A DNA stretch of 60,000 nucleotides from the NCBI RefSeq assembly GCF_001039355.2, contig NW_019775395.1, positions 173,884 to 233,883 on the forward strand. The letters are read 5' to 3'. Below the pieces are notes generated by a model. It made no database searches, was not told where the DNA came from, and saw nothing but the letters and a program-made list of their open reading frames with translations. This document shows positions 48,501-60,000 of this stretch, piece by piece. The stretch's first letter is position 1; every line of letters starts with the position of its first letter. The position numbers and the translations under genes are program-made. Origin of the DNA: Lingula anatina. Taxonomy: Eukaryota; Brachiopoda; Lingulata; Lingulida; Lingulidae.

Positions 48501-51500
48501 GACAAAGGTAAGCACTGTTTCATTTCCAGAAGCAGCGCTCGCTGGAACCGTCCACATCAGAAAAAAACTAAATCGTACGCCTTTTACATCTTGATTTAAT
48601 CGGTTTACCTTTCAAATTAGCTTTCAAAATAAGATTTTGAACTTCTACATCTGATACTGCATTTCTTCTGTGCTCCATTAAAGCTATAAATTTCCAGGTC
48701 AAAATGCCATCTATTTTTTTCGAGGCTAAATTGAAAATATTTTTAGAGGTTATTAACAATATAATGAAAAACAAAGTGGCAAAGTGAACACGCATGCCAA
48801 TGTTTTCACAATATCCCCGTAGGTCATCGGTTTCAAGCAAAGCAGTTGTTCTAAGCCTAATTTTACTTACCCGTCAGATTAAGCAAGTAGATTGTACAGG
48901 GTGTACGAAAAGTGTTGGACGAAACCTTTTCCAAATGATTCTAATTTGCGCTGACATCTTGAACACAAAGGTAATTCGCCACAAAAAACTTCTTAACGTG
49001 TTAGTGAAAGAACGTGCCCCTAAACTCACATAAAAAGCAAATGAAATCTTCTTTAATTTTTATTAGTAAATATTTAACAAACACCGACAAAATGTTGCGT
49101 CCCCTGTGGATTTTGAAAAGTGAAAATTGAGGCGGCCGGGGTAAGGCCTTAGAAGTCAAAAACATTGCCGTGGGACCAGGCAACTCTATCTTCACTCCAT
49201 ACAGCTAATTAACAAACTTCTTTGCGATGCTGTCATTGATAGCTAAGCCTTGAAAAAGGTTTGGAAGGCGATCAAAAGTCTCAGTTCCTAACTTTGCCCC
49301 GCTGAGGCCACACGATGAAGGCGAGATAAGACGGAAACTGAGCTGGCCTTTTCGGTGAGTGGCGCGCTAGCACGCACATTTCGCTGCCGTAGTAGGCAGG
49401 TGATGCAGTGTTTTTTTTTTCTATTGGAAAATGCCTGAATAGTTTTTCCTAGTGACTAAGTATCCACGCTGAAGCAGCTGAAGAATTAGATGTGATCACA
49501 TGCCTATAGGGATTCCAGGAAATTTAAGAAGGGGCGTTATGCGACGACGGCAGGTCGTTGACAATGATTAATTAATCTCATGTGTGCAAGACTTTTGAAG
49601 CAAGAGAAATCAACAAGGTACGTTGAATCCAAAATTATATATATATTCTAAGAGTTATTACTGAAGAAGGGCGACGGACAATGATTAGGATTTACGTTTA
49701 ATCAGCTCTTTGAGCTAGTCAAATTCAGTATCGATTAAGTGACGGTGGATAGCAGTACTTTTGTGTTTGATCTCTCCAAGACGTGAAGGATTTACACATT
49801 TCTCATTTATTTTTTACTACGCTAGGGTAGAACCAGCTTTCCTTGATGTGTTTTTCCGCTGAATCAATTCGATTACCCTGTTTAACCATATGCATGAAAA
49901 TACTGGGATTTCTTGTCTGGGGTGATTTTTCTGTGTTTTCTGTTTCAGTCCACATTTTCTAGGAAACCATGATATCTTTTTTTCTGTAGAAATAGTAATT
50001 CTTACGACAAACACGTTTTTCAATATAAGTTGACACGTTGAAATAAGGTCAGGTGAACGCAAGTTAACGTGTTTTCCCACTAGTGTTGTATTTTCACAGC
50101 ACACACGGTCTGTATAACAGTAGAATCAACTTGAATTGATAAGGGCGATCTTTGCATCCGGGCTGGTGAGACTTATCTATACAGCCAAATGCCATACTGC
50201 TTGTAGAGTACAACTCTCGAAGAGATACAACAACGCGTGATAGAAAATTGAGTACAACGATTCCAACAATACAAAACTATAACGATTCCTCAAGATATTA
50301 TAGTTACTTCGCGTAAGAATACTTAATACACATTGCAAGGCAGCGACTAATAGCGCATATCATTTTCATTATTTCGGTTAAGTCAAGTTTGCTTAACTCA
50401 AATATGTCAAAATTGCTATTTGTTTTCAGCCACGCCTTCATCACTGCCTGCCTCCAATAGCATTTTCTTACTTAGAGCTATTTATATCTAGTAATTGATA
50501 ACAAAGTGCAAGTTCTTTCAAAGTTAATCCATAGATTAAAACCCAGCATCACAAAAGCAACTTAAGTGGGTTTAAATTAGTTATGTTTAGAATGCTGACT
50601 CAAAAATACAGTAAACAGAGTATCTGCCATGTTCAATCATTGATACATGAAAGTATATTTGAAAACCCTGTCCTTCTCTACACTTTAAAGCAGTACTTAG
50701 AAATATTAGGTTTGATGCATTTTTTGTTTCTGGGCAAAACCTATTTTTGTCTTTTGCTTTAAAAAATATCAACTTGAAAAGTAAAGACCAGGCAAAGTCG
50801 TGACAGCAGTGTAAATTCAAAGCGTCAGTTTTGTAAAGGGCACTATTAAAACATTAAATATCCCGTGAACCAGTTCCAGTCCAAACATTCGTGTATCGTG
50901 TGACGTCACAAAGAGACTGATGTCATCATTCGGCAAGATTGCTAAAACATGGGATGTAATAGTTTAAAATATATGGTCCTCATTAATATCTGTATGTGCA
51001 ATGCAGTGAAGTGATAGAGTTTTGATTAGAAATAAAATCCCACTTGAAGTAGTTGTTTTGATGCAAAAAACTCACAGAAATACCGATATTGTTAGTCCCA
51101 TTACATTTTGCGAGTGGTGCCCTCGCTCAGCGTTTCTCATAAGCGTCAAATCACGCTAAAATATCATTACTTTGCCTCAACAAGCAAGAGCGTTGATGTC
51201 ATGGCATTTGTGCAAAGTTAAGTTTCAAAACCATTAATTTTAAAAGCTGCCATAAAAATATTTTTTGTGACGAAGCCATGAATAGAACTAGAAGAATTAA
51301 GTCAGTTTTCATCCAGCTTGAATTGTATTGGCTAAAGAATAGAAGTTCATCATCGTTATACATGTCGCAGTGGATGATATCTTCTCTTTTGATAAGCAGT
51401 GTAAAACTGTACGATTTCCTTAGCTTGCTTACACCATGTAATGATCGGGAAAGCCATATATCAGAATTCATCATCTGGTGTGGAGAAGAGGGGGGGAGAG

Positions 51501-51536
51501 TGGGGAAGTGGTGAACTGTGAGACGTTTAAGGGTGC
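45598..51536. other. Intergenic, gene-free
   Basis: No exon, RNA gene or recognised repeat. A palindromic TGACGTCA is present at 50901-50908. Confidence 0.35.
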
Positions 51537-51750
51537 TTTCCCAGAGATTTAGATCGATCTAAAGATTAAGTTTTAGATCGACCTAACTCCCTGGGGGTTC
51601 AGGCTAAATTGCAGTCAGCCGAGCGGACACCATAGTTAATTACCCCCTTACAGCTTTTAGTAGGCGGGACAGACGCTTAAGCCGGCCAAGCTGACAGTAA
51701 TCTAGTGAGACTCCCCACAGGGATAGATCGATCTAAAAATCTATGGAAAT
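51537..51750. repeat. Palindromic MITE-like element, copy 3 (inverted)
   Basis: 214 bp, in the opposite orientation to copy 1. It shares TAGTAGGCGGGACAGACGCT and AGTGAGACTCCCCACAGGGA with the complement of copy 1, showing close similarity between these two copies. Confidence 0.82.
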
Positions 51751-52366
51751 GGGGTGTATGACACGATAAAGAACAAGAACAGCTGACGGTCATTCACACC
51801 AGCTTCATTCTCGAGAAGCCCATTGTCTGTTATGGTCGTCTGCTAAAAACGCGTTAAATGTCATGATATGTGTCCCGGACTAATCAATTTGAACTGTAAA
51901 TTGCACAATGTTGTAAGAACTGTAAGTTAGATACTAGATAAGAGAATAACAAAGCGAACGCTAGATACGACAAATACAAAATTTGACAAAAAAATTCGTC
52001 AGTTGAAACCATCAGTTATGCAGGATGAAAGAATCAAACATAAGTTAACCGCAATCGTTTTGGAACTATAAATAGCTGACTTGTTTCGATCCAGTGAACT
52101 TCATGTATTTTTCAAAGAAAAAGACAACGCTTTTAGTGCCAGGTGCGATTTCACCTATTACAAATTGATGGGTATTTTTCAATATACGGGTGGCATAATG
52201 ATGTATTTGAATGATGACAGTTATGTTCGAGCAAAATCAAGTTGTAATTTTATTTATGCATAAGCTCTTTCAAAATCTGTGCATTGGAGGAGTGATGAAG
52301 TTTATGGATGTGGCCATCGGCTTGTTTTTGTGATAAAATAACTCTCTCTGTAATGGTGCAATGTAA

Positions 52367-52724
52367 CGGTGTGAAAAGAATGGTAGTCCGCTAGGAACCT
52401 AAGCAGACCCGTAGCCAGGAGGGGTTCGGCGGATTCGAAAGCACCGCCCCATTTGCTGGGAAAAGGTCCACTCTGTGTAAAATTTGATCTAGGTACATAA
52501 GTTTTTTTATGGGAAAAGGTCCACTTTTTCAAAAAAAAACAAAAAAAAACACACTTTTGAAATTGCTGGCTACGGGCCTGACCTTAGTCCGTTCCACATT
52601 ACTTTGCAGGTGACATTTGTCTTATATACTAACCCCAATGCTCTAACTGACCCTATAACCTTCATTTTTTTCATATGGGACCCCGGACTTCCATTCCTGG
52701 GACTACAATATTCCTATCACACCG
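52367..52724. repeat. Inverted-repeat element with CCGGTGTGA ends, copy 3, interrupted
   Basis: The left part (ACGGTGTGAAAAGAATGGTA, then GTCCGCTAGGAACC) and the right part (CTTAGTCCGTTCCACATTAC ... ATCACACCGGT) match a single copy of this family, split by a 177-bp hAT-like insertion. Confidence 0.8.
52404..52580. mobile_element. hAT-like non-autonomous element, copy 2 (nested)
   Basis: It starts CAGACCCGTAGCCAGGAGGG and ends CTGGCTACGGGCCTG. It is flanked by ACCTAAG on the left and ACCTTAG on the right, an imperfect 7-8 bp target duplication consistent with hAT insertion. Confidence 0.78.
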
Positions 52725-52956
52725 GTACTGTGAGCTACAGATTAAGTCCCCTTTACCCTTGACACTAGACGACGTACGTCCTTTCTGCGTCCCGAAGTAC
52801 GGCCCGTTATGAGACTAGAAAATAATGGTTGATCATTGAGCATTCATTCTGCAACCAAAGCGATACTTGTGCCTCCTTTCTGCGACCACAGCGATGCCAA
52901 TTCCATGGCCGCAGAAAAGACGCAGAAAGGACGCCATCCAGTGTGAGGGGGGTTTC

Positions 52957-52999
52957 TCTCTCTCTCTCTCTCTCATACACACACACACACACACACACA
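52957..52999. repeat. Compound (TC)n(AC)n microsatellite
   Basis: About ten TC units followed by ATA and about eleven CA units. Confidence 0.9.
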
Positions 53000-55900
53000 C
53001 TTTCTTATAACAACACCAAGGGGTTAGGTGCATCTTAACCTTACGCACAGGTGTAACTTATCTCCACAAAGTACAAGGCTTCACTTATTATTAACCGCCT
53101 TGAAAAACTGCTGTGTCCTTATTAACGACATATTGATTTTGACGCTTTCCGTTGCTGTGAGTTATACACGCCCTTTATCAAAAGTTCCAAGTTATAAAGC
53201 CAGATACCGGTACAGGCTTGTCATGAAGCTTGGCACATCCCAGTAAAAAACTATTTGTCCCAATAGGAAAATAGAGGAGTTTAAATAATCCGAGATAATT
53301 TACCTGCTGAGTTTATTACAAAGCACTTAGGATTGATTGCAGTATTAGATGCATGGCCGTCGTTTTCGCTTGATGTGCCACCACCCACCAAGCTTAATTT
53401 ACCAGTAATAGACATCTACCTGCAACGAAGCAGCGCTCAGAATTGTTAAAAGTTTTATGACGAATTACTGGGATGTCGGAAACAATTTCTTTGCGAGAGT
53501 AAATATCAGGTGTTCAAATCACTTAATGTCTTCCTCAGATGCCCTAACCCGTAAATCTGAAATAAAATGCATGAAATTGTATAGCATTTAAACACATTTC
53601 AAAAACTACAGTAGCTTTTAAATTATAAGTCACTATTCAACGCTGTTTAAACCTGTCCTTGGAAGAAAATATCGTTTATCACTCGCGCCCCCTCTTCATT
53701 ACAAGACATACACTAACAGCGTGCCTGAAATCCCCTGCTGCAGTGATTTTTTTTAGTTTTTTCCTGCTATTTCCAGGTGATGAAAAAAATTTGACGCTTT
53801 ATTTAACCTGGCTAGTTCCCCTTTGATCTTACCAGTGGTTATGATTAAGACATCTCACGGAGCTGAATTTACCACGAATCTGTTTCACCTGGAAATTGCT
53901 GCACGCGCTGTTCCTAGAGTGAGGTTACCAGTGACATTTCAGCATAGGAAAAAATTCTCTGTCAGTTTTTTCATGGTTATCGAACTTGATCAGATGTCTG
54001 AGTTACTTACATGCATGTGTTCTTTAGCTTGTTTACAAGTAGCAGCTTCAGGTAGGAAGATTTTTGTCGGGGCGACCAAGTAAGAAGTGTGTATCAAGCT
54101 ACAGTGTATTATTTATTTGTTCTTCTTCTACGCGTTGAGCCGAAGTGTGTATATGCTACTGGTAAGTTGTATGAGTATATATTGAGCGTTTTTTTTTTTA
54201 ACCCGCGTTTTCAAACTTGCTTCAAATACTTTGTTATAGTAGTATAAAAAGTTGTGAGATATATTTTTCTGGTGCGATATGCCGAAATACGTTTTCGTTT
54301 TCATAACTGAAAACATTCCACTTCCATTTTAACACAGCACAAATCGACGAATGCTTAAGACCCCAAAGGTAGAATTGATCTGTTTTTCCTTTATCTAAAT
54401 CTGAACATAATGTGCAGAATCGGGACGCGTGTTTATGAAACTAATGATAGATATAATGCATAATATATGACAGCACATGTGTTGATACACAATTGCAAAT
54501 GTTAAGATGGGGTACATACTTATTTCATCTTATCGACGTGATGTACGTACCCTTTATCGAATTAGTATTTCTTATTATCTCATTATCTTCCGTTTTATCA
54601 ATTGAATTATCGATAAATAATCATAACCCGATTAATGCTGACAGCACTGTTTATTTTTAGTCTTCAGAAGCATTAACCATTATCACGCTCTCTCCTTGTA
54701 TTTCCCGTATCAGGTCGTTTTCATGCTGAATAACGAAAAGAACCCCAAAACTCGCGAAAATTATATTGCATTTCATTTTTCAACTAAATACTGCGTATTA
54801 TTGCGGTTTGACTTATTACATATATCTTCCTAAATTTGATTTAGTAAGGCGAAAAAGAATTTTAGTCTTGTGAAATTTCGTTTAATCTCATTCTTCTTAA
54901 TAAACGTTTCGTTTAATTATGTTCTGTATTTTTTAATGAGATTTCCTTAATCAGCTCATAAGGGAGTCGGGTTACTCCTTTTATTGTTAACTATGGGTAT
55001 TCTGACTGATTAAACGTTGGATTCCATCTGGCATAAGTGGAGCGAGACCTGTTTTCGAAGTGGTTAGTTCACGGGGCTACAATTTCAAAAGTCGACTAAT
55101 TGTTTTACGCGGACTCGGTGATAAGAGATCGATAAGAGCGGTCAGCTTGGATCTCAAGGCGACTTTTCTCTAAATGAGCAATTCTAGCGTTCAGACTGTT
55201 CTTTAAACTTCGGTTCAAAGTGCGTCATCGGGCGACCAATAATCAAGGTCCTGACACCGAATCGGTTTTCACCGTTTCTGAGAGGTTAGTTTGCTTCCTC
55301 CTGTTTGTCGTATGACGTAAAAAAACCGTTTTAGTTTTTTTCCCCAACTGTAATAAAATGACCTTGTACATGTATGAACGTACACTTAATTATCGGGTAT
55401 CGACGGTCTTCCACGTCCTTGTAATGATGTCAGTTAACTTGTAAGTATGAATTAGTTCTAAAACAACATGCGAAAAGGCTATCAATATGTTTCTCTGAAA
55501 AATAATTTGTTTTTTTCGCAATCATCACTGATTACTGTGTGGGTTCATTTGCGTTTCAATTTACAAAAACGAAGGTTAGTTTTATCACTACAAATAATCC
55601 AATTCGTTATTCATTTTCTTCTCTACACTCATATTTTAATTGAATTTAAGCATAAAATCATATAATAAAAGCTTGACAATTTTGTCTTAAATTCAAGCAT
55701 TTGTAATTTCGAAACACGGTACTATAATTTTTTCACAAACAAAGTAAATCAAAGGTTTGTGTCATCATTTTCTAGAACATCTTTGAATAATTCATGCTAA
55801 AATAGGAATGTGGAAGTTAAAATAATCTGACCGAGTAAAAATAATTTTTATACCTTTATTTGGACAGAAGCTTTATTTTTGCAACTAAGTCATGTAGATG

Positions 55901-56020
55901 TCCATACATGTAACTTTTAAATCGTAAAAATAATGGAAGGAGAGAAGACATGTGTACGTCCTTTTAATAACATTTTAGCACCCATTCCAAAAAAGGGGGG
56001 AGGAATAAAACGATTTAATA
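53000..56020. other. Intergenic, gene-free
   Basis: Nothing recognised on either strand. Confidence 0.35.
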
Positions 56021-56188
56021 CATGCCCGTAGACAGCAATTTCAAAAGAGGAGTTCTTTTTTCTGAAAAAAGTGGACCTTTTACCATGAAACCTTCATGTG
56101 CCTAGATAAAATTTTATCCAGAGGGGACCTTTTCCCAGCAAAAGGGGGGTTCTTTCGAACCCCCCGAACCCCCACTGCCTACAGTCAT
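56021..56188. mobile_element. hAT-like non-autonomous element, copy 3 (inverted)
   Basis: It starts near CATGCCCGTAGACAGCAATT and ends near CCCACTGCCTACAGTCATG. The interior shares AAGTGGACCTTTTACCATGA and GGGGACCTTTTCCCAGCAAA with the complement of the other two copies. Confidence 0.72.
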
Positions 56189-57397
56189 GTAATTCCATAG
56201 TGGAATAAACCACAGAAAAAAATCAGCTTGAACTCGAACCAACACTACCATAAGTTACGCTTGCCAAAACGTTTTGAAGCATGGCTCGAAGAATGATAAA
56301 CCATAGAATGTGAAGCTTTACATGTATATCCAGCAGGCTTGGTAAATTCTTGCTGGCATTATGCAATGTTCAACTTTTGCTCGATACTAGGTTTAAAGGC
56401 AATTAACAGCGTTTGCTAGGGTTAAGTACCCAACAGGTCTGACAACCCTTTATGGGAATTAAAGATCTACATCCAATTAGTTCACTTTCATACTGTCTTA
56501 ATCACATTCGGAATTTTTCCCCGGTGAGTTGGAATATGCTCGATAGCATACACTGTCGGATGCTTCCATCAAAGCAAAACCAATTTCATTCAGACACGAG
56601 TACAAATGGAGAGATTATTTTCAATACCTCAGCTATTGCGTCCGTGAATAGTCTTAGGCTGAAGGTTTATCTTACTAATACACAGAAAGGGGAGTGCCTA
56701 CACGTGTAACAAATATTTTATATTTATAAACAAAGCAGTCTAAAATCTCGAGTGAACAAAAAACGTAATGACTAACATCACCCTGCATTCAATGATAAAA
56801 TAATGAGGTGTAATCGCACAGCGAGCAAAGACCATTGTTCGATCGTGCTTTTTAAGAAGGAAGCATAAAGATTGGGTCCTCTCGTTTGATAGACGCTCAG
56901 CTTCCCCCCCCCCCCACCCACCCCGATTTACAGATTATTTAGTCTCGTAAACCATAAACCTCCTCATAAAATCATAAACGTCTACCTATTGTTAATTTGC
57001 TACCCAACCAAGGAATTATCCTTCACGTACCCCTGAACTGACCAAATAATATCTAATGACAATGTATTTAAAGAAATTATAGAAGCGTGGTAGAGTTAAT
57101 ATTAATCTTTCAGCCTATAAGTAAGTGACAAGTCGATACAACACTTGCTAAGTGGACGGCTGATTTCAGTATTTATATAGCTAGTGTTAATGTACGGTGA
57201 TGTCTGTTTAGTTTATTTGCACTCAATTAGCATTTGTAAAATCTACCTGAGGATCCCCCTGATTAGTCCTGGGAGTGAGGGGCGTTAGTGTACACGGAAG
57301 CTTATACAGATTACCAATACCTGTTAGCACAGGTGCGTAATTGAAAGACCCTTACACCCCTCCCCCCCCTTACAGACGTACTTTTACAGTCTTGTCC

Positions 57398-57583
57398 TAT
57401 TTAATAACAATAACAATAACAATAACAATATATAATGTCTTCTGCCCTGACGTTTACGAAACTTAACTTTTTCAAAGACATATACAAAAGCTCAATCACT
57501 TAGTCCACTCTTACAATCCCCCCCCCCTCAATCACTTAGTCCACTCTTACAATTGCCCCCCCCCCCCACCACCACCACCACCA
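57398..57583. repeat. (AACAAT)n, duplicated 36-bp unit and C-tract/(CCA)n cluster
   Basis: A hexanucleotide AACAAT run (about 57402-57430) is followed by two copies of CTCAATCACTTAGTCCACTC separated by C-tracts (57491 and 57527), then (CCA)n. Confidence 0.8.
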
Positions 57584-60000
57584 CAACCGTAAAGTACTCA
57601 ACTGACTTCAGCGCGTGCGCACGGTCCGTAAGTATTCCATTGAACTTGACATAACAATCCTTTGAATAGCACTTGAGCGTATGTCACATATGTTAGTTTG
57701 GTGGATTTAGAATGAAACACGTTGCTACGCTGAAAAGGTAGGGAAGTCTGTGCTTATGATAATATATAGGTAAGTGCGTAAAAAAGCATGTTAGTGTCTT
57801 GTCCAAGATAAACCATGAGGTTGATATACTAGTATATTCGCTCAGCTGCGAGGTACTACCGATCTCTCAGACAACGAGGAATACCTTAATATCTGATTTG
57901 TTCTATCAGTAAGTAAGTCTTTCTTATGCAGTTTCTATTACATTCGCGTTAAAGGGAAACCTAAGGAATTTCATCACTAACAGACCCTTTGTTTCGCACA
58001 CGATGGTAAGCTATTGTGTATGTTTGCTCAGGCAAGTTCTGGGAATCTAGAGACTAGAACCTCAGTTGGTCTCATCGACATCGGGTTTGGTGAGTAGGGC
58101 ATACATATAGTTTTTCTGGTCTACAAGAATAACCAGTGTTTCCATTTGGCAGTATTATAATTCAGTTTTGTTAAAAGAAGGGACATTTTGATGAGTATGA
58201 AGTGGTCAAAATAACCTTATGCCCATATTGTAAATTGACTTCAGAAAATTTGGTGTCCGCTGAACATACTGGGTAGAACGCAACGACGCAAGAGAAAATG
58301 TTATTCGGGAGACGTATTTTCATTATGAATAATATATGAAAGCTATTCCTTCTTGCCCACGGGAGCGTGTTCTTATTCTCTGCACAACTTGTATTAAGCA
58401 AAATATTTAAATAATTAATAGATTAGTAATGCCAATGTGACATAATAAATCACACTATAAACGATTTGCATTGTATATCAAATGCACCCATTCAGATTTA
58501 GAATGATTAAAAGGCGTTTCTTTAATTCTCTTTATAAGGCGGCTGTTTCTTAGGTTTTTGTACAGTTACTTCTTATGAAGAATAAAAGGGAGAAAAGTAC
58601 ACACATAATGCATGCAAGTAGCCTACGCACACGCACGCACTCACACACACTCTCGGTTGTCTGAATTCTCTTTTTACTGCAGTGGCCTTATATAGAAAAT
58701 TCATACTACAGATCAACGTTAACTCTGTAACCTCGGGACACCATGTAATCCCTTAAGATCCATGCCATTAGTAAGGCGTTCAATAGAAGTTTTCTTTACT
58801 GAATAAACGAAGATGACATCATCGCCTGCCAGTTTATAAGTTTGTCGGTTCAGGCGGAGTGTGGGACATTCCGGCAGTAGGTGTGACAGACGGTGTGACT
58901 CCCAAAACAGGACACTTTTCTCAGAGAAAAAAGTAACACTGACGACCATGCGTATGCGTGTGTTCACTTAAGCGCGTGTTTGTGCGTGCACAGCTGATGA
59001 TAGCTGATGACGTTGTTTGTGTAAATATATGTTGCACTCATTGTTAGAGATACATAAATTCCATATATTATTCATAATAGCGTAGTTATTTGTGCTTCTC
59101 TTACATGGCTGCACGTGCTCTTTGAACGTCACCGGAGGAAATAATATAGGTTTTGTTATTTTCATAAATATGATGTCAACAACGTAATGTACCTGCGTAA
59201 TGCATTGACGTTTTATTCCCTTAACATGTATTGAACGTATGGTCTGTTCACATCGAAGCAACTTTCAGTCGGTCACACAACTAAAATTCCATTTACTATC
59301 CAAGGATAGTAGTACGGTGTCTAGTGGAAAAAACATACACACACGCACGCGCGCACACACGCACGAAGAAACAACCAAAGCAATTACTATCGATTTATTT
59401 ACCTTTGGTATTCATAGTTCACTCTGCAAAATGGGAACAGACCCTGCTTTTGAATTTTGCAACACATTCCGTCAGTAGTTTTTTTTTCTCTCACCGCAGA
59501 CGGTATTGAAATATATTCCATCCACTTTCATCTCGTGAAATATACATCTGTGCATTTATACCAGTATTACACAAGTGAATGATTCAGTATACTGAATAGG
59601 TATGGAGGATGAGCGTGTTGTTCCACTTGACTAGATGTAAATATGAATTTAATATTCAGTCTGATTTGACCCCAGATATAATTAACACTCATCGTCGACG
59701 TAAACATGCTATATAATGGAGGTTTGCCCTAATTAAAAATGACACATATATGTAGGAATTTCATAGATGAGTTTGAAGAAAATCATTATAGTACGTATAC
59801 ACTGGTTATATAGATATTGAGGGTCTGCACTTCCATTTTCGGGAATATACTATTAAGTGCATGTATTGTTAAGGTGAAGTTGCAAGGACAAGATCGATTA
59901 TTTTACTTGCATTTATTTGAAAGCTTACTCTGTCAGGTAATCGGATTAGTTGTTTCTGTTTTTGATGGCATAATCCCATATGTAATCAATCCCAATACAT
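57584..60000. other. Intergenic, gene-free
   Basis: No exon was recognised. Short CA/CG repeats lie near 58625-58650 and 59336-59363. Confidence 0.35.

Noticed and set aside
50901-50908. TGACGTCA, a CRE-like palindrome (similar sites near 20198 and 25984)
   Set aside because: Eight-base matches are expected by chance across 60 kb and no promoter is nearby.
57491-57560. Two spaced copies of a ~28-bp unit, considered as a CRISPR-like array
   Set aside because: Only two copies with C-tract spacers in a eukaryotic simple-repeat cluster.

Overview
The window is eukaryotic (metazoan) genomic DNA. Coding sequence occurs only as short exons with GT..AG introns, the introns are AT-rich, and there are many microsatellites and small inverted-repeat elements. 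No bacterial operons, rRNA or tRNA genes were seen. The genes encode secreted extracellular modules (sushi, chitin-binding type 2, laminin-G-like, astacin, EGF, CUB, thrombospondin-1). The chitin-binding plus LamG combination resembles the Pif/BMSP shell-matrix proteins of molluscs, so a mollusc or another lophotrochozoan is the best guess. Amphioxus or another marine invertebrate is not excluded, because the species was inferred from domains only.

Layout. (1) 1816-2743, minus strand: two consecutive phase-1 sushi/CCP exons of a partial gene. (2) 3238-7340, plus strand: a partial gene of six recognised exons, with two peritrophin-A-like chitin-binding modules, a Thr-rich linker and a LamG/concanavalin-like domain, ending at a stop and a poly(A) signal. 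Its first exon was not found. (3) 8798-17342, plus strand: a complete 14-exon gene whose splice phases all agree, predicted at 609 residues. Its order is signal peptide, propeptide with a furin-type RQKR site, astacin-like domain, EGF, CUB, TSP1, a Cys-rich segment and a Pro-rich tail. All three zinc-binding histidines and the catalytic glutamate of the astacin domain are replaced, so it is predicted to be a secreted pseudoprotease. (4) About 17.9-60 kb: a gene-poor stretch with no exon I can support, holding repeats and transposon fossils.

The repeats include a dead Tc1/mariner element (minus strand, about 23.2-24.5 kb), a LINE 3' fragment (minus strand, 38.8-39.5 kb) that splits a degenerate ~43-bp tandem array, and three copies of a ~200-bp palindromic element. 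There are also three copies of a second inverted-repeat family with CCGGTGTGA ends, three copies of a hAT-like element with CAGGCCCGTAGCC ends (one inserted inside a CCGGTGTGA copy), and microsatellites.

The most notable biology is the fully inactivated astacin in an otherwise intact NAS-type multidomain protein. Next are the Pif-like chitin-binding/LamG gene and the oppositely oriented sushi exons next to it, which could reflect a separate gene or a local inversion or assembly error near the N at 3128. Nothing in the sequence links the two main genes functionally beyond both products being extracellular and modular.
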